64,000 bases of DNA from Lumbricus terrestris. Taxonomy: Eukaryota; Annelida; Clitellata; Crassiclitellata; Lumbricidae. The notes under the pieces were generated by a model. That model had not been told where the DNA came from and searched no databases. It was given only the letters and a program-made list of their open reading frames with translations. The number at the start of each line of letters is the position of its first letter. Position 1 is the first letter of the stretch. Positions 54,917 through 64,000 of this stretch are shown here, piece by piece. The position numbers and the translations under genes are program-made. The stretch covers positions 40,536,055 to 40,600,054 of the forward strand of contig OX457047.1 in the NCBI GenBank assembly GCA_949752735.1, written 5' to 3'.

Positions 54917-56355
54917 CTCCAATTCCTTCCAGATAATCTTCAAAACTCTTTACAACAAAATTGTTATCGTAAACTCCAAATTCACAACGCGCCACTTGAA
55001 CATTAAATGCAGGGCACCAGCTTACTCGCGAGCGCTGCGCCGATTCAGAGCGTTGCACAGATCGTCATAAAATACTGGAGATAAAATTCCCAGTCCTCAC
55101 GTAAGGTAAACTATCCAGTCTCGCATCTGGGCTACTGTATGGTAATAACGCATAAATCAGAGTCCATAGCCGATCTAGAGCAGAATAAGCGGCCACCAGT
55201 CGATAAATAAACAGCAGGTCGTGGTTTACATGTAGCTCAGTAGAACAGCCCCCTCCTCACTCGGTTCGCAGTGACCCTACGTTGCAACCCGAGTTGGAAC
55301 TAACCACCCCACCCTTCCAAGCAGTCCAACGCAGTGTTGCATACGCAAAAAAACGTATTCGCGATGTTGATGTTTAATTAAATTTTCGCACGATTTGTGT
55401 TATGATCAGTCCACAGCGAAGTGGTCGACGAAAGCTGGCTAGCACTGATGCGTTTGACTTCCCAACATTCGCTTGCAGTAACCACTGTTGCCAGCTGTGA
55501 AAAGCAGCCCGGACGGGCGTACACAAGCCAAGCCGACGCTCGTAGTCCAGTCACTGCGTTAGAATCCTTTCTTCGCGGGCCACCGCTGTAAGGAATCTTG
55601 ACGCCGGGTGGTCATCCGGCTAGATTTTTTTCGATACGGAGCAGGCTAACAGAAGGCATTGGTCAGATGCACCAATGACCTTGCGCCGGTCATTTTTTTT
55701 GTTCTTAACGTACAGTTAACATTAGCGCCGTAGGCTACACACGCACACCCACTGGCGCGAAGATGCTACTGCGCGGCTATACCATCCACTCCCATTCTCA
55801 TCTTAACCCTCCTCCTTTTCGACTGCCCTCATCAGCAGTCGAATTCGCATCTCGTTGCACAGTGCATACTGGCACGCTGATGGTGTGGTGCCGAAGATGT
55901 TCCGGGTAAAACGGTTCCGGCGCTGCCGCTTCTGCACAAAATAAATACTTGGCCTAATTGTCTGTCGCACTGAGGCCAAAATAAATGACAGGAACAGGAA
56001 ATGATATCTTGGTTAAAGGGAAATTATTTATCAGCGTAGGCATTGAAAAATGTAGACTACTATAATTAGCATGCGCATTGTAGGCCTACTTTGACAGGCG
56101 TAGGCCTTGGTCTTATACAGTAAAAACTATATATGATGAATGATATAGGCCTATACGACACAAACAGTAGCAACGGAACGCTATTTATAGTCCAATAAAA
56201 ATCTGTCGCAAACGGGTCATCTTCTTCTAAGAAGGCTTTAAGTTTACTCTAGGAGTGCGTCGATATTTACACTGTGTTACAGTAGGCAAAAATAGATAGG
56301 CTACTAGCCTAACCAAGGCTACTAGGAACTTTGGATCTCAGGTTGGGATAACTGG
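54917..56355 (-). promoter_or_regulatory. SPPL3 upstream region (5' UTR/promoter inferred)
   Basis: Less AT-rich than the introns, with CpG-bearing stretches at about 55010-55060 and 55400-55920. No upstream exon, TATA box or initiator can be fixed. Placement is by position only. Confidence 0.35.
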
Positions 56356-56358
56356 ATA

Positions 56359-56405
56359 CAGTGCCGGCGCTAGCACCCCCCCCCCCTCCGCCCCCGCGCC
56401 CCATG
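56359..56405. repeat. single hAT-like end with C-run
   Basis: CAGTGCCGGCGCTAGCACCC followed by a long C run resembles the ends of the MITEs at 39304 and 40734. No partner end found. Confidence 0.4.
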
Positions 56406-56841
56406 GTTGGGGAGGGCTCAAGTTTGCAAGGAACCTTCAAATTTAGCTGGTCATTATGCCTATTTGTGGCTGTAGGCCTATATTTCTTAAACCGGCGCAC
56501 TTACTTAAACAATGGAGAGAGGACATTAATTTTAATTGAAGTCTTAACCCTTAATTGCCACTTCATTAAAAAACTCTAAACCAGTCTGCACCGTTCAATT
56601 ATTTGTTGGTGTACATGCTGTGTCAGGGTTGAACATACCTGACTGGTTCTTACTAAAAAAAAAAATTATTTGATGCTGTTATTTGTAAGTCACACCTGTC
56701 TCTTGCTATAATGGTAAAGAAATTTGCTTGAAAATAATCGTAAGTAATGTTTCCTGCATGATAAACCTCAAACAGACTGCTACAGCATACAGCCAAAAGA
56801 GAAACTTCGCTATTTGGAAAGAAATTGTGTCTACTGGGAGC

Positions 56842-57009
56842 CAGTGGCGTAACTAGGAACTCGGGGGCCCCTAGACAAAATATGAAGGTGTGGCCCTCTC
56901 CCTACGGTACTTATTGAGAGTCTTGCAAACTCGGGGGCCCTTCTGGGGTCTCTACACTCGGGGGCCCCTAGACTTTGTCTACCCAGTCTACCCTATTGTT
57001 ACGCCACTG
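56842..57009. mobile_element. 168-bp hAT-type MITE with exact 8-bp TSD
   Basis: The ends CAGTGGCGTAACTAGG and GTTACGCCACTG are inverted. CTGGGAGC is duplicated at 56834-56841 and 57010-57017. The interior has three CTCGGGGGCCC words. Confidence 0.93.
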
Positions 57010-57019
57010 CTGGGAGCAT

Positions 57020-57880
57020 TCTTTTCATCGTTCGTAAATCGAAAAGCATAAACTGGTCCCCCCTTGCGATGTCTTTTAACTTTAAGTAGACCTGGTGCTT
57101 TAGATTATCAAGATTACGATTACCTAGCTATACTCATCGAATATCCGCGTCCTTGTCATGTGAGGCCTTGAGAATGTTCCTGGAACTATTTTCGTCAAAT
57201 CCTCTTGGCCTCACACCGACTCAAGGCATCGACACCAAGCCAGGGCTATCGAGAGACGCCCGCAAGCCGCTGCCTGACAGACCCACCGACCGGGTTTTCA
57301 GAAGCAGCCGAAAGTAACGCGGCCTGTAATTGTAGCCTGGTCTAATTGTGTCAGTGTCGTTTACCTAAGTGTAATGAATTATTCATAAACAGCGTTGAAT
57401 AATTCATATCAATGAATGCATAAGCTACATTAGCCAAATTATGGAATCATCAAGTTGCATTATTCATGATTACGTGTCATTATTATTCATGATTTATAAA
57501 TAATTCATTAGCTGAATTCGAAGAGTGCCAAAGACATGATCTTGTTATGATCAGCGAATTCACTTTAATATCAATCGTGTTGAAGGCAATTTATGTTGTT
57601 AATAAGCATGTTTAGATGAAATTATTTCAAACGTAGATATGACTGTTAAATCGTGTTGAAGGCAAGCTTTTTAGAAATTAAGATCTTGATCAACCAAATA
57701 GGACTAGACCCCGGATCGGACTAAAAGTAGGCCTACCCGACTATTAGGCCTACGGACTTGATTTGATATAGAGCTATATAAATAGTAATTATATAGTTGA
57801 TCTCCTGAGCTTTAGACGAAATATTTTTTGTGTATTATCTGAATTATTCGTATTGCATGCCCTATATGATTATTGCAAGC
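57020..57880. other. upstream flank, no gene seen
   Basis: 57370-57530 is rich in ATTATTCAT words. Nothing else recognised. Confidence 0.5.
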
Positions 57881-57881
57881 T

Positions 57882-58017
57882 GTCTGTTCAGTCAGTAATG
57901 ATATAATGTATTCTGTAATCTGAGTTCCTGTAAATTGTTTCAACTACATCAAGTGTACACTGTAGCCGGTTGCATTCTGTCAACCGGATTGCTGAATAAA
58001 CGAAAATAATTATTATA
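57882..58017 (+). mobile_element. SINE family B, 5'-truncated
   Basis: CTGTCTGTTCAGTCAG, AGTGTACACTGTAGCCGG, TGTCAACCGGATTGC and an AATAATTATT tail match 37660-37806. Confidence 0.78.
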
Positions 58018-58375
58018 TGAATCATACATCAACAATCATAATCTTGAGACTTCTACAGCGCCCACAAAGAGTGAAGCCAACCTTTCGTGTAAATAGAAAT
58101 TAGGGTAGAGGTTTACGACGGCTCGTATTAAAACCTCTGATCATGACCCTGTTGAAACAGGACTAGGACTTCATTCTGACTATCCTTTGAAAGCACATCT
58201 GACTTGACACAGCAATCGTGAATTAGCTGTTGCCTTGCACCTATAGCTATCAAGGAACACTTTTTAGAAGTCTGCAGTTTAATATTATAATTGGTCATTT
58301 CATGATTTTTCATAAAATTGATGTTACGTTTTATTTTACAGTTCATGTTGGTTTATTCCTATGCAGAGCATTCAA

Positions 58376-58470
58376 TCAATCAATCACATAAATTTATATA
58401 GCGCCCCTTCAAGATCTCTACTCGGAGGCGCTCCCAACCCAGGCCTGGTCAAAGAGAAAGGTCTTGAGAA
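58376..58470 (-). repeat. LINE 3'-tail fragment
   Basis: TTTATATAGCGCCCCTTCAAG plus GGAGGCGCTCCCAACCCAGG, complement of the LINE end at 51065-51130. Confidence 0.75.
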
Positions 58471-58779
58471 GTTACATTGAGCATTGTTACATTTACATTG
58501 CAAACACACTATTTTTAACTTTATACATTACAGTTACACTCTATGTAGAATTACACCTGGATAAGGCAGGTGTGCATTTGCATGGGACAAGACACTTTAG
58601 CTGACTTTCCATGTAACGTTGATTTTCGTATGGACAGAGAGCATTGAATAATATTACATTAGTTACAATAATTAAGCATGACCAACGTCATGTTTGTTGA
58701 ATTTACAGTACACTTGACGCTACACAGTACTGTTTACACATCACATTGATTTCTGCATACTGGTGTTAACGGCTTCATT

Positions 58780-59020
58780 TTCTCAACCTCGGATTATGAG
58801 GATGGGTGGCCAGTCCCAGTCCCCTGTCCTTCCATATCATCGTTCCACCGACAGTCGGTCAATTGGCAGTGTACAGTCAGTGTACTTTCTAAAAGTCCTT
58901 CTCAGGCCTACTTCTCTCATCTTAAGAATTGAAATTGGTCGTGCTGAGGTTGGGAGCGCATCTGAGTAGCCCACCTTGAAGAGGGTCTACACAAATGCAT
59001 TTAATGAATGAATGAGTGAA
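58780..59020 (+). pseudogene. LINE 3' end remnant
   Basis: The frame ends GRAEVGSASE (compare GWAGSASE at 51111), then the tail GCGCATCTGAGTAGCCC...CTTGAAGAGG and (AATG)n. It is the opposite orientation to the neighbour at 58376. Confidence 0.75.
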
Positions 59021-60086
59021 TAGTGTTGTGAGGCGGAAACTTTCCTCGGAAAGTTTCATATCTTTCCGGAAAGTTTCGGAAACTTTCCGACGAATCTTTC
59101 CGGAAACTTTCCGACATGTTTTTCGACCAATAAAATATTATTAAATGCACACTCAATTCTAATGAGTCCAAATTTTCTTTCAATATAATGTTACTAAATA
59201 CACCAATCACTATCAGAAGTTAGTGTTGTGAGGTGGAAAAATTGTCCAAAAAGTTTCATATTTTTCCGGAAACTTTCCGATGTATTTTTCCGCCAATGAA
59301 ATATTATTAAATACATACTCAATTCTAAGGAGTCCGAAATTTTATTTCAATATAATGTTACTAAATACATCAATCACTATCAGAAGTTAGTGTTGTGAGG
59401 TGGAAAAATTGTCCAGAAAGTTTCATATTTTTTCGGAAACTTTCCGATGTATTTTTCCGCCAATGAAATATTATTTCTAAGGAGTCCGAAATTTTCTTTC
59501 AATATATTACTACTAAATACATCCATCACTATAAGCAGTCTTAGGTGGTTATAAGTAATAGTTTATTCAATAGATGGCACTGCTAGTGTTAGTGATAATT
59601 GTTCACACAGCCCAAAAATACCGGTACATTTAGGAATTAAATGCAATTAAACTTTGATGTAAATTTAGAGAAAATATTTTTTATCATTCAGTCACCTTCA
59701 TATTTGTGAGTTATGAAAATATAAGACAGAAACAGAAATTGATGCTATATTACTTCATGTTTATATCAGTTTTTTACACATTTCCTGCAACAGAGATGAC
59801 TGCAGACATGCAAGCAACTAGTTTTCTATAGGCTACTCTAGTCTGAAATGCTAATGAATAGTGTTTATTGCTCACATTAATTATTTTTAAGTTCAACATT
59901 GTTTGCATCGACAGAAGTACTGTAAATAAAAGGAGTTTAAACTATAAGAAAAATTTATGAGAGTGAAATTCTTATATTTTCTGAGTTTAATGTATTTTCC
60001 GGTTCTTCGGAAAGTTTCCGGAAACTTTCCGGAAACTTTCCGGAAACTTTCCGTCAAAATACTTTTCCGGAAAAGCTACATCACTA
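59021..60086. mobile_element. hAT-type element with GGAAACTTTCC palindromes
   Basis: It begins TAGTGTTGTGAG and ends CTACATCACTA, with the 8-bp duplication TGAGTGAA at 59013-59020 and 60087-60094. GGAAACTTTCC words cluster at both ends. A left segment starting AGTGTTGTGAGG recurs three times (59022, 59222, 59389). No transposase. Confidence 0.85.
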
Positions 60087-60094
60087 TGAGTGAA

Positions 60095-61080
60095 TGTATT
60101 CATTACAGCAGACTGAGTTGAAAGTTCGTTTTAGGAGCACAAGTGAAGCAGAAATCTTGTAAAATTTCTGACGTGGTGGAGATTTTAACCTCTGATCTCT
60201 GCTCAGCATGCTAACCTCTTAAAAACGTTTGCAAAGTCATGTACAACCAAAATTAAACTTGCAAAATTTATATATAAAGTGCAACATGTAATATATGGTG
60301 ATCATGTATACAAAATTATTTACTCTGGATCGCTGTCAAAGGTTTTATTATATAATTATCAGACAAGGAAAAGTTACTCAACATGTATAATGCACTCGGT
60401 ATACAGTGTACAGATACATGTAACAAAATGCCTTGGATAAAATGTTTAGCGACATGACTTGTGTAATGAAGATTAACAAATAGACAGAAAGCCAAATTTA
60501 AAAAACTAGATAGTTGACCAGTTTAGTATCTACAATGTTCAATTTCTCACTCAAAGAAATCTTATACTGGTCTTGCAAGTGACACAGTAATTCCAGAATG
60601 AACACATTATTTGCAAAACGTATGTACATTAATATTTAATATTCATTACTATAATAACAATAAGAACAACTGAACAGACAGCAGTTCACAAGTCTGTCAA
60701 ACAAAGGTAATAAGTTTTATTTTCTACAACCACTTGTTTGTACCCATTGTCTTCTAAACCCTTGGCACTGTAAAATCTGTGGATGCAGAATTTCTCTCCA
60801 GCGAGTTGGGAAGCTGCATTTCTGATATCTATGGAGATCGCCGTACAACTAATTTTCTTTTCCAATGGCTTCCATCCGCGACCAGACCCTTACGGCTGAA
60901 ATTTTAACTATAAAAATCGGGCATTGTCCAAGGTTTTGACAATCATCAGGAATGCAGTGACACTGAACATGATGTACCTTTGAGTAGGTTTCTGCTGGGG
61001 TGCTATATAAATTCTTGAAATGAATGATCTTAAATGAATGAATGAAACTGAAAAATCATTTTCACCAGCAGTGTAGCCAC
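60095..61080. other. upstream flank, no gene seen
   Basis: AT-rich. A retroelement tail (GGTGCTATATAAATTCTTGA with AATGA repeats) lies at about 60995-61048. Confidence 0.5.
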
Positions 61081-61089
61081 AAAATTTCA

Positions 61090-61235
61090 AGGGTTTTCCA
61101 TTGACGAGGGGAGATTCCAATGTGTAGTCGCAAAATGCACAGAAAACAAACAGAATTAGTTTAAAAATGTAAGAAATTACACATAAATGGTATTGAACCC
61201 TAAACCCACCCCCCTAAACAAGCCCATGTTATCCA
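61090..61235. repeat. dispersed repeat copy (as at 12640-12960)
   Basis: GGGTTTTCCATTGACGAGGGG, GCAAAATGCACAGAAA and CACCCCCCTAAACAAGCCC in the same order as the first copy. Confidence 0.55.
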
Positions 61236-61239
61236 ACCC

Positions 61240-63305
61240 TAATATCAATTTTTGTTCCTAAAGAAACATGTCTACCTTGGGTAAAAATGCTAAAAAATTA
61301 TTGCTTGTGTAGAAATGATAAAAATATTTGTAAGAATAACAATTGCTTTTACTATGCACACACAGCAGTTTCACTAGCATATATCATCAACATTTGCAGA
61401 TTTCGGTGGGAAATTTAAGCTGCACACGTTTTTACTATTGTACCGATCTTTTTCTTTACCATCAATTGTTCTAATTTTTTTATTCTTTATTTTTATTCCT
61501 TACACATCTCATTTCTTTCGAATCTGACCTAATAAGTCTTCACTTCAATCATGTATCCCGTAAAACATGCGGTCGCTTTGACCGTTTCTACAACCCAAGA
61601 CATGTATCACCACATTCACGATATTATTAAAATTACGTAATACATGTTTTATACTTTATCCTTATCAAAATACCAAAGATTTGCAATTCATTGCAGATGA
61701 AATCACCGTGAAAACTACCAGGTGCTTGGGCAGCTTATAAATTACTTCCGCAATGGAAGCAAAACCATATTCTCAACAGATGAAGTAAAGCAATTAAGAT
61801 TACATGCGTGTAATCATGTGTAATGTAATGTAAAGCAGAGTAAATACAATTCTCAGCACGTCTACAATTATATCTCTTGGATAATGAAATTGGTTCAACA
61901 GTTGGCACAACTAACGATCTCTGTTCAGACAACATTGGCTATTGTTTTTAAAAACAATAGCCAATGTTGTCAGTCACACATCATAATACTGAATTTTCAC
62001 TGCAGGACTGTTGTACGGGCAACAAGTTCTGTTAAATTTTTCAGCACATATAGATTCATAAAATGTAACGTTGTTAACATTAAACAGAGTGAAATGAATT
62101 TGTTAATATTGCAGTGTCTCTAAAATTCAAATACAGTAAAATAAAAGATATTGATTTAAAAAAGAAACAACCCAGTTTCCACAGAGCGTTGTGCTGCATA
62201 GAATTCTAAAGTTATAAAAACCAAGGAAAAGCAGGCTACATCCGTCCCGCACGGCTCTACTCAGTAAATTAACACCATGTTTGGCTCACACCAGCACAAA
62301 CAACAGTGTTAAGCAATTTATGGTGTCGAGTATGTTTGTCTGAAAGGTTTCATATAGAATGCTGTAGCACTGATTGAAGAACCAACAAAAATGGGTTTAA
62401 ATACTGATTATTAAGACATTATTATAACTCAAAGGATATAATAATATACCAAGAACAACCTCCTCGTTTTATCACAACTGCACTAGTGTTCCTATCATAC
62501 AATGTTGAGTGCAGGCAAGATGGCGACAGGAAGTGTTTCTAGATTGAAAGCGATGTTCTGTACAAGTCTCTCGAATGTGTTCGAATGATTTCTTATGGAA
62601 GTCTTAGGATGTGTACGTAGGATGCTTCCTTAAGACATTTTCGCAGACAGATTCCAACAGCTGCTGGAGATAAAGAAAACAATCACCATAGTGTTACGAA
62701 CGGTTTAGACATGAGATCATTCAGTGCCTAAAGTCATCATAGGCCCTAGAAACTCTTCCGTTCGTAGTCCCAGCTCAGCATTAAAGATAAACTCTTGATT
62801 ACGCATTCACGTTATTTATTGACGTCAAGTCTAATATGATTCACAAACAAATTCAGGTTTGGTTTCAAATCTCAATTTACTTTTTGTGATGCTTATTATT
62901 TAAACTGTTTCAGTTTCAGTACAATTTTTAATTTCTTTTTATAAATTATTATATTAGAATTTGAAATTTAGCTATTTTAAATTTTCACATAAAATTTAAT
63001 TTATTTTTCACCATCTCATATTCAGACTTGCTCAGAACCTGAAAGGTTCGTAAGCCTCAGGCACAGTGCATACTGTGGCTTACAAATAATACAGCCCTGA
63101 CATCACTTACAATGCGGACTCTGTATAACAATGCTTCTTCGCAAGATGCTTTCTGGTAGGAAAAAACACCATGACTCATATGTTAATGTTAGTCGTTTCT
63201 TCATATGGTTCTCAAGACGTCATGATAACAAGGTTTTAAAGCACCAGTTATTACGTACTGGTACATTGTTCACAGAATGGTTTAGAGTGCTGCAATGCTA
63301 ATGGT
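61240..63305. other. AT-rich flank with one perfect palindrome
   Basis: No supported gene. 61928-61971 is a perfect 44-bp palindrome. A short frame starting ATGGCGACAGGAAGTG at about 62520 is not supported as an exon. Confidence 0.5.
61928..61971. repeat. perfect 44-bp palindrome
   Basis: GACAACATTGGCTATTG TTTTT is followed without a spacer by its exact reverse complement. It contains ATTGG and CCAAT in mirrored positions. Confidence 0.95.
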
Positions 63306-63309
63306 GATT

Positions 63310-63400
63310 GCAAATTTATATACAGCACCACTTCAAGAGAGACTCCTCAAAGTGCCACCGACCTAACACAGTAAAATTATAATTGAACAAAAGTCCAGGC
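63310..63400 (-). repeat. LINE 3'-tail fragment
   Basis: AAATTTATATACAGCACCAC and GTGCCACCGACC, a diverged complement of the common tail. Confidence 0.55.
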
Positions 63401-63619
63401 CGGTTGAACAACCAGGTCACTGTGCGTTGGCGATCATAGAACTCTTTGAAAGATACTGAAATGAAAGATCTTTGAGGCTAAATGAATAGGAACCTGGCAG
63501 GCAATAATGCATAAGCACCAAGATTGTAAACTTGTGCACACCAGGTGATATCAATCCATTTCAGCTTTCTACCTCACCTGATCACTGCTAGCCCTGACAA
63601 TCGTGAAAGAGCTTGTGCC

Positions 63620-63790
63620 CCGTGCTTGGCTTTCGAGTAGTGCTTTAGAAGTTTGGAGATTACGATTACGACATACAAGCCTTTGCATACATTTTCTCAT
63701 GTTCAACCTAGGTCTACCACAGTTCCACTTGATTAGGGTCCATTGCACGAAGTGCTATATAAATATAGATACAATACAATACCAACCATT
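63620..63790 (+). repeat. retroelement 3' end, other family
   Basis: CACGAAGTGCTATATAAATA ending in (ATACA)n; upstream frame fragments are not diagnostic. Confidence 0.45.
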
Positions 63791-63904
63791 AATGTCTTAT
63801 AATTATTACGAAACTCACGGTTAGAGGTGTAGTTACTTACTTACGCACTCAGTCCTTCATGTGCAGGTCTGCACATCGGGCAATGCATCTCGAGGTGCAG
63901 CACG

Positions 63905-64000
63905 AAAAAAATTTACCGGGTTCCATTTTGGGGGTTCTCTAATGGACATCGTCACAAAACACAGAAATAGTTTTAAAAATTGAGTTACTTATCATGGGGT
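63905..64000. repeat. dispersed repeat copy, cut by window end
   Basis: GGGTTCCATTTTGGGGG...CACAGAAATAGTTTTAAAAATT, the same family as 12640-12960. Confidence 0.5.

Noticed and set aside
62518..62592. Possible first exon starting ATGGCGACAGGAAGTG
   Set aside because: Frame of 22 codons, no clear donor, no recognisable protein; the ATGGCG word alone is weak.

Overview
The window is animal nuclear DNA. It has intron-containing genes with GT-AG boundaries, large introns, LINE, SINE, LTR and DNA-transposon copies, and very long trinucleotide microsatellites. Nothing fixes the species. The repeat-rich introns and the tRNA-SINE/LINE families suggest a marine invertebrate, but that is a guess.

Two protein genes can be supported, and they lie tail to tail. 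(1) On the plus strand, the last two exons of a GLT1D1-type glycosyltransferase (7077-7175 and 9671-10645) end in an exon that runs about 270 codons past the family's usual C-terminus into a Ser/Thr/Lys-rich tail. Its earlier exons lie left of the window. (2) On the minus strand, a complete signal-peptide-peptidase-like 3 gene (SPPL3) has 13 coding exons between 54916 (ATG) and 14664 (stop). The exons sum to 1257 nt (418 residues) with consistent phase at every junction. The YD, GxGD and QPAL active-site motifs are intact, and the spacing between the two catalytic aspartates equals that of human SPPL3. I read no other host gene.

Layout. 1-5902: mariner-type transposon carrying a C-terminal transposase remnant, split by a young non-autonomous LTR retrotransposon. 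5903-10700: GLT1D1 end, a broken partial copy of its penultimate exon, a tRNA-derived SINE and a hAT-type MITE. 10700-14660: intergenic and SPPL3 3' flank, with minisatellites. 14664-54916: SPPL3, whose introns hold a three-level transposon nest (17.3-19.3 kb), an antisense LINE (19.6-20.7 kb), a 9-bp-TSD foldback element (22.7-23.5 kb), a 4.4-kb palindromic element with ~154-bp repeats (34.3-38.7 kb), two mariner-type elements (39.6-40.4 and 45.2-46.6 kb), a hAT relic (48.2-49.2 kb) and an 873-bp pure TCA repeat (50.1-51.0 kb). 54917-64000: SPPL3 upstream region with further hAT-type elements and LINE/SINE fragments.

The two genes are not obviously one pathway. SPPL3 is a Golgi intramembrane protease known to shed glycosyltransferases, and GLT1D1 is a GT4-fold glycosyltransferase, but the window gives no evidence that they interact. 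The window's main interest is the well-preserved nested transposon record, with several exact target-site duplications, and the repeats placed close to SPPL3 splice sites.
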